A stretch of DNA of 64,000 bases, from positions 168,423 through 232,422 of the forward strand of contig CM007325.1 in the NCBI GenBank assembly GCA_000333855.2, read 5' to 3'. The position numbers and the translations under genes were made by a program. Below, one piece after another: positions 46,944 through 56,700 of this stretch (position 1 is the first letter of the stretch; every line of letters begins with the position of its first letter). Origin of the DNA: Endotrypanum monterogeii (Eukaryota > Euglenozoa > Kinetoplastea > Trypanosomatida > Trypanosomatidae). The notes under the pieces were generated by a model. That model was not told where the DNA came from. It saw nothing but the letters and a program-made list of their open reading frames with translations, and did not search any database.

Positions 46944-49589
46944 ATGGGCCATGCACACAGTAGTGCACACACCCTCCCAGGTGGCGGCGGCGGCAGTGCT
47001 GCTGTGGCAAGAATGGTCGACGCACCACCACATCTTTCACCATCCAGCCCCGATAGTCCGGGCGCGGGGTCACGGTGGCCAAGCAGATTTCTCTCGGCAG
47101 ACCAAATCGTGGAGCTTCGCGCTGGACTGAAGGCTTTGCTGAAGGCGCTTGCAGATGAACGTCACTTCAGAAACGGGGAAGGGGAGTGCACGCCCCCGGC
47201 GATTCTCCCTCTCCACGTGCATGGAAGTGAGGAAACCAATACGCCCACGTCGAGAGCCGTGTCGCCAACGGGCTCACCAGGGGAGGCGGTGATCCCCATG
47301 CAACTCCTGCAATCCTTCGAAGAAATACACCTCTCCGGCTACCAGCTCGGCGATGCCGCGCTTACCTCAGCGAACCCGCCCGACCTGCCGTCCTTCCTTT
47401 CTGTTGTACCGCAGCACACGCGGCTGCGGGTGCTCGACTTAAGCTTTAACAGACTCACACAAACGGTCGTGACTCCCCTTTTGGAGGCTGTGCGTGCGCT
47501 GCCTGTGTTGGAGGTGCTCAAACTAAGCGGCAACCGACTCGGCTCGACCTGCGGAGGAGGCGGAGACGACGGTAACCTGAGCATGTGGGACCTCTCGACT
47601 GTCACTATCGCAGAGCTTGAGGCCTCCTCCACGGCGGCAGCACAACTGGGCTGCTGGCTCGCGACGAACCCGCCACTGCGTGAATTGGCGTTGTTCCACT
47701 GCGAGCTGAATGACAGTGATGTACGCGCAGTGCTAGCCGGACTCGTCCACCCTCGGAACACCGTGCTAGTCTCGCTGCAGCTCGCGTGGAATCCATTGTG
47801 CACCTCACACAGTGCTCGGATGGCCCTGCAGTTGGTTACCCATCTCGGGAACACATCTCTTTGCGAGCTGGAGTTGGAGGGCGCGCCACCGGCGAGACAG
47901 ACACGACTTGAGTACGCATGTACATCAGACGGCGTCTTCCACTCCGGCGACACCCTCTTCACGATGAACCCGAGTGGGGCATCCTCAGCGATCGGCTCTA
48001 GTGATCCCAGCAAAAAGGCGGACTGTACAGACGCGCATGAAACTAGTTGCGATTCGGTGGACCTCGAACAGCTCCGGTGGCAGCAGCAACAGCTGGCGAC
48101 AGTACAGACACGCCTCACCCCTGCCCAAGTCGCCCGCTATGGAAGCCGTTGCCGTTTTTTGATGGAGGACTTTGATGGGAGACGCGTGTTGCCCCCGCTA
48201 GTGATGCGTGAGCTGGCATCGGTGCTGTCCACTCGCTCGCGTCCACCACCGCGCATCGCGAAGCCGGTGGACGCCGTCGCCCCCACAGCACAGCTGGTCA
48301 CACCTCCCTCTCCTGCAGGCGTGGAGGAGGACAGGCAGGACGACGACGACACGAGAATGCACACACCCACCAAGGACGAGGAGCGCAGCAGCAGCGACTC
48401 TCACGAGAATGAACCCCCATCGTCCCCGGTGAAAAACAACATCGCAGACAGCTCATCTAGGGTTTCTCGGTTGCCGTCAATTGAAGCCGCGGCCGCAGAA
48501 ACAGCGGCGGCGGCGGCCAGCAACGGTACACGCTTTTCACCGATCCCGCACCCGCCCGATCTGCAGCGCCCCCGGACATGTGCGCCGGTGCATCTGCACA
48601 CCGGCAGAAACGCCTCGGCGGCGCCGCGGCGCCGCCGCTCACCTCAAGAGATGCGAGACACCCGCTTCGAAAGGCCGCAGCGCATCGCAACCGTGCTGGC
48701 CGATGCCGATGTATTTCGCCGTCGCCGGCATCCTCTTCAGGTGGATACCTTTGCCCCGCCTTGTGCCGAGGTCAGCCGACATCGCAGGTGCGCGCACAGT
48801 GCGTCGGCCGCGCGTGCGAGAGCTGCGTGGTACACCGATGAACACTTCATACTCCGCCCTAATGGTCTGACCAATGTACTCGTGGCACCGGTCCCCCACA
48901 GGTGTGAGGCACTCTACAACCATGTGGCAATGGTCGAGCTACAGGACCGCGCCCTTATTCCCTGCTGGTGCACTCCGCGACAAACAACCTCCTCAACCGG
49001 TATATTTGCTGGCACGTTGCATTATCACTGCGTGCACGAAATAACCGCGCAGCAGGAGAAGCAGCAGTACGGTACTTCCTCGGCATCGGCAGCGAGGCCT
49101 GCCCTCTCCGCCTCTTCGAAGAAGCTACTGCCGTCGCTGAGACCCGAAACGGCGAAGGGCCGACCCAAGTCACGCCCACCACCACCCGAAGAATTGCACA
49201 AGATCTACTGCGGCTGCAAAGCAACCCGGCACCTTTGCGTCTCTGAATGTGTAGCCCAGGAAGAGGCACGCACTGGTCGACATCGCAGGCGCATGCGGAC
49301 AATGTTGCTTGAGAAGGCTAGCAAATCCGCTGACAAATCTCCAGTGAAAACCTGTGGTGCAGCGTCGTTTCGCAAGGCTGCGCACTCCCCCGACTGTACA
49401 TCCACTGACGTTGAAGCCGCCGACAACTCCGTGGGTTCTACCTCCATGTCAGGACCTCCGATAGTCTATATGCGCACCATACACACGAGATGCGGCCCTG
49501 TGTCTGTAGCTCTCAACTACAATCCTGTGAGCCACTTCACCGCGCCTCACGTGGCGTCCGCATCGGACATGACGTTGGCCGAGTTATAA
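46944..49589 (+). CDS. Leucine-rich-repeat protein with possible N-myristoylation signal and Cys-rich C-terminal part
   Basis: An 881-residue protein. It begins MGHAHS, with Gly2 and Ser6, the pattern of an N-myristoylated protein. Leucine-rich repeats of the ribonuclease-inhibitor type run from about residue 115 to 310: LRVLDLSFNRLT, LEVLKLSGNRLG, LRELALFHCELND and VSLQLAWNPLC. A Ser/Glu/Asp-rich linker follows. The C-terminal third is basic and contains Cys/His-rich patches (PCWCTP, HYHCVHE, YCGCKATRHLC) that might bind zinc. LRR proteins of this type in trypanosomatids often act as adaptors at the cytoskeleton or membrane; here this is inference. The ATG at 46944 is the first in frame and places the Gly2 signal at the start, which supports it. 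Confidence 0.85.
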   Translation: MGHAHSSAHTLPGGGGGSAAVARMVDAPPHLSPSSPDSPGAGSRWPSRFLSADQIVELRAGLKALLKALADERHFRNGEGECTPPAILPLHVHGSEETNTPTSRAVSPTGSPGEAVIPMQLLQSFEEIHLSGYQLGDAALTSANPPDLPSFLSVVPQHTRLRVLDLSFNRLTQTVVTPLLEAVRALPVLEVLKLSGNRLGSTCGGGGDDGNLSMWDLSTVTIAELEASSTAAAQLGCWLATNPPLRELALFHCELNDSDVRAVLAGLVHPRNTVLVSLQLAWNPLCTSHSARMALQLVTHLGNTSLCELELEGAPPARQTRLEYACTSDGVFHSGDTLFTMNPSGASSAIGSSDPSKKADCTDAHETSCDSVDLEQLRWQQQQLATVQTRLTPAQVARYGSRCRFLMEDFDGRRVLPPLVMRELASVLSTRSRPPPRIAKPVDAVAPTAQLVTPPSPAGVEEDRQDDDDTRMHTPTKDEERSSSDSHENEPPSSPVKNNIADSSSRVSRLPSIEAAAAETAAAAASNGTRFSPIPHPPDLQRPRTCAPVHLHTGRNASAAPRRRRSPQEMRDTRFERPQRIATVLADADVFRRRRHPLQVDTFAPPCAEVSRHRRCAHSASAARARAAWYTDEHFILRPNGLTNVLVAPVPHRCEALYNHVAMVELQDRALIPCWCTPRQTTSSTGIFAGTLHYHCVHEITAQQEKQQYGTSSASAARPALSASSKKLLPSLRPETAKGRPKSRPPPPEELHKIYCGCKATRHLCVSECVAQEEARTGRHRRRMRTMLLEKASKSADKSPVKTCGAASFRKAAHSPDCTSTDVEAADNSVGSTSMSGPPIVYMRTIHTRCGPVSVALNYNPVSHFTAPHVASASDMTLAEL

Positions 49590-49793
49590 GTCCAAGGTCT
49601 CGCAGAAAAGCAAGAGAAAAGAGGGGAAGCACACACACATACACACACACGCACACGCACGCCTACACTGGTCACATGCGTGCGCGGGCTTATCTGTGCC
49701 GTGTAATGTTTCATCACTGTCTGTATTTTAAGAGCACTATTTTCATTTTTTTTTTCACCGCTGCTGCTGCTGCTATGTGTGTGTATATATATA

Positions 49794-49832
<39 letters not shown>

Positions 49833-51683
49833 CACGGATATAGTTTGTGAAGATTCCCTTTTCTGTTTGGTTGTTGATTTCGACTGGGCTCACACTTTTT
49901 TTTGTTTTGTTTTGTTGTGTGTGTGTGTGTGTGTGTGGAAAAAAAAAAAAGAAACAAACAAACAAAAAAATAATAACAAAAAGACAAAGATACTTTAAAG
50001 TATTACTGTGTCGTCGTAATGCTCCTTCTCTCCATATATATCCCCCCATACCCGTCCCTCCCTCACCCCCTCCCCCCCCCCTCTACCTCCCTTCACCTAC
50101 ATTCACACACACGGTGGTGGGGTGGGGTGGGGTGGGGTGGGGAGGAGAGTGGAGGGGAGGGCTTTCCTTGGTTGTTTTTGTTTTGGATGATGTACACTAT
50201 TTTTTTTGTATTTTGTTTGTTTTCGTGTTCTTGTTTTTTTTTTCTCACACCCACACACACGCTCACGCGCGAAAAGAAAAGAAAAACAACAAAAAAACAA
50301 CGTTGAACGGACCTTTTTGTTGTTCGATTTTTTTTTTTTCATGGAACAACACCAGTAGTATTTAAAAAATTGTCCCTCCTCCTCCCATCCTCAAATTTTT
50401 TCAGTGTTTTTTTTTTTTTCCCCCATTTCATTCAGCCGCACGTACACTCCTCCTTGTTCATGTCCCCAGGGTTTTTTCCTGCAGCAGGCGAGTGAGAGAC
50501 ACCTACACACTTTTCACAACATGTCGGTATCTCCGGTTGGCCCTCCCTTCACCAACACCTATGCATATATATATATATATATATTATAATTATTATTATA
50601 TAATTTTGTTGCTTGTTCATGGTGGCGCGGAGTGAACAATTTTTTTTTTTTTGGAAATCAGTGAACGTTGCAATCGGGCTCTCGCTCTTGCTTGCCCTCC
50701 CACACCCTTCATCTATCCTAAAGAATATTTCATTGAGACAAAAGCGCGTTGACGTGCTGACAATTCCTCCTCAAGAACAGTATCAGTGGGACTGGAAGTC
50801 GAAAAATAAGAGAAAGGGGAAAAGAGAGCTGAGCTAGCTCACCTCCTGCACACACGCAAACCCCCCCCTCCTCCTCTTCTCTCGCTTGTGGTGACAAGGT
50901 GGGCGGAATCCGTGTCTGGATTTTTCTATGCACATTATATATACATATATATATATATATATAATGTGGACGTGTGTTAGTGGTTTTTTTTAAGCGATTT
51001 TGTCATGTAAAGAAAAAAAAATTGTTTTTTTGTTGGGTGTATGTCACATCGTCCCATTCTCGCCAAGCTACTTATTACTTTTATTTTTTTTTATCATCGC
51101 AGGAACTGCCTGCTTCCCCATCTCTGTCTCACTGGCTGTGTGTGTGTGTGTTCTTCACCTTTGCACTGCTCTGTATACTTCGCCAGGTGAACATTGCGTT
51201 TCTTATCTCCGCATCATATGGAATTGCATCGCCCATCTCCATCGTCCCCACATCTCCATCCCATCCCCTCTTCGTTGCACGTTGAGTGTAAGACTACGCT
51301 GGCAGTAGACGTGTGTGCCCACCGACGTATATGCTCAAGCTCACAATTGTGTAGTGGCCTCCGCCTCAAGCACACCTGGTGTGTTGCCGTGTGAGACGGC
51401 AGCGGAGAAATCGAAATGCTTCGTGCCTCCCTTTTCTCTCGGAACTCATGCATTTCTGTATCGCACCACACCAGCCCCTCCCTCCGCCTTCCACACCTTT
51501 CTGATGATCCACGTGGATGTATCCTCCCCTTCGCCTATAGTATGACCTCGTGATTTCGGTACTGGCACAGCGCACCAGTCCCCCGGCACAAACACACAGA
51601 CACACACACACACACATACACACACACACCGCTCTCGAAACTGGAGTCATCATCAAAAAAAAAGTAAATATAGGGACCTCTTT
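49590..51683. repeat. Long intergenic with TG runs, poly-T/A tracts, a GGGGT array and an AT palindrome
   Basis: No gene supported in these 2.1 kb. CA repeat (49628-49650), TG repeats (49800-49831 and 49917-49936), A11 (about 49939), a GGGGT array (50116-50142), several T10 runs (50190-50420), TA repeat (50564-50584), an AT palindrome (50931-50943 with 50957-50968) and a CA repeat (51588-51630). Bases 51180-51560 are of ordinary complexity without a recognised gene. No strong pyrimidine tract stands right before the next ATG. Confidence 0.55.
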
Positions 51684-52658
51684 ATGTTGCGCCAGAGTTG
51701 CCGCCTTTTCTTGATGGTCGCAGCGACCACCTCCACACCTCGTGTCAACGACGCCGCCAGCACGTCTCACAAGGAGGAGAGCAGTGGTATCCAAAGCAGC
51801 GACACCGATGGCAATCATGGTTTCTTGTTCACTTTGCGCAGTCTTGTAGCGTGGAACCGGACGAACGCGGCGGCCGGCGAACCGTCGTTGTCGTCGTCAA
51901 AATCTCCACCGACACAGAGCAGCAGTGGCAGCAGCTCGGCCCTTGACATCGTCGAGGCTGTCGTGCGCGACCGGTGGACGTGCCGGCAGTTCGACCCATC
52001 CAGGCCGATCGACCTTGACACACTCGGACGTGTCCTGGTGGCGACCACCCGTGCCCCGACCGGTTTTAATCTCCAGGGCTGGCACGCAGTCGTCGTCACG
52101 GACGCGGCAGTGCGGGAGCGCCTCTTCAAAGCGGCGCTCGGACAGCCGCAGGTACTTCAAGCGCCAGTGACCGTCGTGTTCCTTGGTGACCGGGAGCCAG
52201 AGCGGAATGCCCCACAGGCGCTCGAGATGGGGCTCGAGGCGGGATACTACGGCCCCCTATACGGCGCCGCCTACCTCCGCAACATCTTCTACTTCATGCA
52301 CGGAGGTCCAATGCAGTCGATGGCAGCAGTGAAGTCGTTTGTGAGTGCGTGGTACAGCCGAACTGCCGGCACACCGCTAGTCTCCGTTCCGGTGAGTCGC
52401 ACCGGTTACGCATGGAAGCAGACAATGATTCCGGCAACAAGTTTTGTGCACCTATGTACGGCTGCCGGGTGGAACACGTGCATGATGGAGGGTATCGATG
52501 CAGAGGCGGTGAAGCGGGTGTTGGGGGTACCAGAGGAGCGGTACAGCGTTCCTGTGGTCATCAGTGTTGGGTACGCAACCGCCGCAGAGGCGGAAAGGGG
52601 GAAAATACGTAGTCCCCGCTTCGCTACTTCGCACACGGTGCGGTGGAATACATTTTAG
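51684..52658 (+). CDS. Nitroreductase family (FMN-dependent), probable NTR1-type
   Basis: A 324-residue protein with a nitroreductase domain from about 85 to 315. RWTCRQFD (97-104) and RAPTGFNLQGW (123-133) form the FMN phosphate and ring-binding region, and the C-terminal half has the usual SFVHLCTAAGWNT and GVPEERYSVPVVISVGY motifs. The first 15 residues (MLRQSCRLFL) look like a mitochondrial presequence, and a Ser-rich spacer of about 60 residues precedes the domain. Type I nitroreductase (NTR1) of trypanosomatids is a mitochondrial NADH-dependent enzyme that activates nitro drugs such as nifurtimox and fexinidazole. Orthology to NTR1 is probable from architecture but not proved; NTR2 is a different, old-yellow-enzyme-like family. 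The first ATG is used. Confidence 0.85.
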   Translation: MLRQSCRLFLMVAATTSTPRVNDAASTSHKEESSGIQSSDTDGNHGFLFTLRSLVAWNRTNAAAGEPSLSSSKSPPTQSSSGSSSALDIVEAVVRDRWTCRQFDPSRPIDLDTLGRVLVATTRAPTGFNLQGWHAVVVTDAAVRERLFKAALGQPQVLQAPVTVVFLGDREPERNAPQALEMGLEAGYYGPLYGAAYLRNIFYFMHGGPMQSMAAVKSFVSAWYSRTAGTPLVSVPVSRTGYAWKQTMIPATSFVHLCTAAGWNTCMMEGIDAEAVKRVLGVPEERYSVPVVISVGYATAAEAERGKIRSPRFATSHTVRWNTF

Positions 52659-53361
52659 CAGCGGCTGCACACATGAAAGGAGCTGAGCTGCAGGTGGTGC
52701 TCTACGCCTCTCCGCATGAGACTTTCTTTTTTGGGGGGGGGGGACTACCCCTCCTCCCCATCCCTCCCAGTGGAACACACAACCTCCTACGCGTATGGGT
52801 CTGTTAGGGTGTGCAACATCATGCAATCATAAACAACAAAAAAGAGATTTATCTTTATACTTCTCTCGTTAAGAAAAAAAAAATCTCCGAGGGGTGACGT
52901 CGCTGACATCAGCAGCAGAGTTGGTGAAAGGAGGGGGAAGTTGGGTGGTCCCCCGTTCTCCCTCCCCTCTGTGGATGCCTTCTTCTTGCCTGTAGCTTGT
53001 CCAGCAGTTGCAACTGCACTTGTCTCTGCTATCCCATCACACAACACTGTCATTCGTGACACCCACACCACAAACCCACGTCTTTGTGCCGTCGCTGTTT
53101 CCCAGATGAGCATCACGCTCGATGAGGCGTGTGCAGGATTGTGGGATAGAAGCGCCTGTGCCTGTGTATATCTGGTTGCCACTCTGCAGGGCAGGGCGTG
53201 GAGCACAGCAGCAACACTGCCTAATGCTGTAGCTGGAGGGGTAGCAAACACCCTCCAACACAATCAATCCCTCCTAATTCACCAACACTCTCCCCCCTCT
53301 GCGCCTCTCCCCCTTTCGATCAACCGGAAGCTCCTTTCTTCCATTGGTCACGCACACGCAC

Positions 53362-53398
<37 letters not shown>

Positions 53399-53515
53399 AA
53401 CAGAAAAGAGGGGACGGAAACTCGTCACCCTGCCCCCTCCGCCCCTGCACACAGCTCGGAGCCCTGAGAGACACCTTCACCCTCTCGACACACTCCCTTA
53501 TTTATCTTCGCTTGC

Positions 53516-53552
<37 letters not shown>

Positions 53553-53750
53553 TTGCCTTCCCTTTTCCCCAAACATTTCCTTTTGTTGTCGTCGTCGTCG
53601 TGATCTCATACATAAACATAAATCGCGTGAAAATTGAATATATATATTTTTTACAGCCACCTCACTCTGCTTTGCCTCGTGTCCCCCTCCCCCCCTCCCT
53701 CCCTCCCCCTCCTGCTCTTCCTCCACTCACCGCCTTCACATCTCATCGAA
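52659..53750. repeat. Intergenic with T6-G11 junction, TA and CA repeats
   Basis: No gene supported. T6-G11 (52727-52743), A11 (about 52873), TA repeat (53366-53396), CA repeat (53520-53551), GTC repeat (53585-53602), CT-rich tract (53682-53745). A weak open frame at 53106-53396 runs into TA repeat and is not called. Confidence 0.55.
53637..53656 (+). promoter_or_regulatory. Predicted trans-splicing signal for the gene at 53751
   Basis: T-rich tract ending in ACAG, AG at 53655-53656. No other AG occurs between this point and the ATG, so it is the probable acceptor, giving a 94-base CT-rich 5' UTR. Confidence 0.5.
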
Positions 53751-56700
53751 ATGCGAAATGATGCCGGTGATAGCACCACCTCAATCATCTTCTCCGTAGC
53801 CTCATCCTGTACCGGTGGTGTCGGAGATGATGAGTACGTGCATGGCGCGAAACCACCATTGCTGAAGCGGCACACCTTGCAGCAACAGCCCTCGCTCCAC
53901 AGCAGTCAACGTTCAGCGCACGGCGCACGACTGCCGGTCAGCTCGCATTCGCCGCCAAACATCCGAGAGTCGGATCTATTGTACTCATCCAAAGACCCCC
54001 TCGATGCAACGAATGGGCTGCACCTCCTCGGCCCCCAGACACAAAACGACGTAAAGGTGGCCTTTTTGCGTGCTGTCCAGCGACTCGACTCGGCGGATCC
54101 GACTTCGTTCGCCGATGAGTACACGGGCGAGGGCAACGACGTCGATATTGGCAGGAGCCAGCCTACAGCTCTGGGTCGCCAAGCCTCAGAGCTGGTATCC
54201 GCGCCAGAGGATCGGCCCCCGCAGCTGACGGGCACCGCGGCCGTGACGACCTCAGAAGGTACAATTCACTTCGTGGAAGAGGACAGCAACGGCGGACATG
54301 ACGAGATGACGGGTATGTCGGCAGATCCCTCTCCGGGGCCACAGCGGGCGGCTGTCGTCAGGTCGGCTGAAGCACTACAATCGGACAAGGCACCGCGAGC
54401 CGTGAGCTCCCCCGATGCATGGCGCATCAAGAAGGACATCAAAACGATTTATGGCAGGGAACAATCGTCGCAGAGCATTTCCATACAGCAGCAACAGCCA
54501 CAGGCAACCCCACCACAGTCGATGACGGCAGTTGCAACGACGTTGGCCAGCGGCACCTCGCCGCCACCGTGGGCCCCAGGTGCTGGCCCCCAGGAGGACA
54601 GAGTGCCCCCAGGAGGACGCAGAGTCATCCCCGCGGGAGCTCATCAAGTAAAATCCATCGATCTCACCCCCGATGTCTCCAACGCGTTTCTTTCACTTAA
54701 CACGTCCCAGGACCTCGTGAAGGGAGCAGTAGCAGCAACAGCAGCAGTAGCAGCACCAGGAGCAGCAGTCATTTTAAAAGAGGCAACTCCCGAGGACTTC
54801 GCCGGACTGGTGTCGCCGTCATCGCCATCGTGGAGCATAATGGACGTGCGTGGTAAACCCCAACCGACATCCACTGACTTGTTTGCGATGAATAGGAAGC
54901 CCAGCGCACAGCCGCACGCAGGCGAGGAGCATTTGTGCACACCGACGTCTCTGCCTCGGCAGCCGCGCCCATCCGCCACTGCAACAGAGCTCAGTGGCCA
55001 CACAAAAGCCGCGAAACGTTCTGAGGAGGCGCACAGTCGGAGGTCGGACAGTCCCCAGTCACTGCCAAAGAAACATCTCAAAGTGGAAGGTGCTGCACAC
55101 CGACGGCGCAACAGCGCATCGCTCATCCTCAGATCCCTCTTTACGAAGGTGACGTGCGGTAGTTGTCTTGGCTCAGTCGCCACCGAGTCCAGCATGAATC
55201 AAGCCGGTAAGGGGATTCCCGGTACCCGCCCTCTCCGCCGAAGCCAGACAGTTGACGGCAACCGTGCTATGGGCCGCGAGGAAGAAACATGTCTGCGCCA
55301 CTCGAGTATCCCCCCATCGCGCCCCTACAGCGCGGTATCGGCTCAGACGCGACTTCGTTCAGACACCACCACAGTTCCTGGGACGGCCGCGCCGCCGTGG
55401 GAGCGGGAAACTACCCAAACCCCCACCGTCAGCAGTGGTGGCCCACACCCAGCCGACGTGCAGGTCAGCCAACCGCGACAGTCAACAACACCAGGGCCCA
55501 TCGCTGCTGTCGCTACCTCAATCAGCGTGCCTGCGTCACGCGAAATAGGAGGCTCACTGAGCGACGGCACTATCGAGTTCCACACAGATGACGGGAGGAG
55601 TCGAGTGTGTTGCACGGGCTCAGCGCCACCACCACCACCGCCCGCAGGCAAAGCTGCTGAAAATTATTTAGAAGCCGCGAACGGCGACTCTAGGGGGGGG
55701 AAACGGCCCCCGTATCGTTGCGGCACAAACACGGGAAGCGACAATGTGACGTCCAGCGACAGCAGCAGCAGCAGCCTCAGCGACAGTGATGCCGATGAAG
55801 GCAAGGTCCCTCCCTCATCCACGCCGCCGGCATCTGCGGTGTCCGCTGAGGAGAAGAGCCGCGACCATTTGAGGCAGAAGGCGAGACGGAAGCAGCGACG
55901 CAGGCATCGGAGTCAGCCTGAGCAGCAGAAACACGAGGGGATCGATGGCGGTGTGCGCGAATGCCTTCAGGAGCAGTCGTGCTTGCCGAGGTCGCCTCTG
56001 GAGTTGCTGCACCCGGGCCGATCCGCGAGAAGCGATGCCGGAACAGATGATGGAAGTCCACACCGGTCACCACAAGATCACCTCGGATCTAACGACAGCG
56101 ATAGGTCTCCTGTTGATGTCGAGTGGCAAATGTATTTGACTCAGACCAAACACCAAAGGCTCGACGAGCGTGCGCTGCGCCATGATGGCCAATCTTCAGG
56201 CAGCAACCTAACAGCCGCCAAGGTGGTCAAAAGACACCGGAGAGGCGGTGACCCCCACGCGGTGCCACAGCAGACACCCCGCACGTCCGCTGCTGCTCTT
56301 GCTGCGCGATGCCGCGAGCTGCGCACGCAGTCGCGCACCAAATCGTCAGTGAACCACTTCGATGTAGCATGGCACACCCGCCACGTGATCCAACGTCGAC
56401 AACCGCGCGAAGTGTCTTGGCAGCGACGATCGCCAGGGGATCAGCAATCCCCGTTGACGCAGTCGCTCGCAGGCACAACATCGGTCTCGCCACGACAGAT
56501 GACTGCCTCTCGGCTAGAGAAGTATGAGCAAATCCTAGAGCGCGATATTGTTGCCCTGGACGCCATCGTAGAGCAGCGCCGGCGGCGCCAGCTGTGGGCA
56601 GAGGCGAGCCCAGAGGCGGTGGCAGCGGCGGTGGCGGCAGAAAGACACGCGATGCCGTCACACCGTCCATCGCGCGGTTTTCGGCGCAATGCAAGAGCCG

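Noticed and set aside
52941..53396. Open frame of 151 codons before the 2107-residue gene
   Set aside because: No ATG at its start; the best ATG (53106) leads into a TA repeat at the end. No domain seen.
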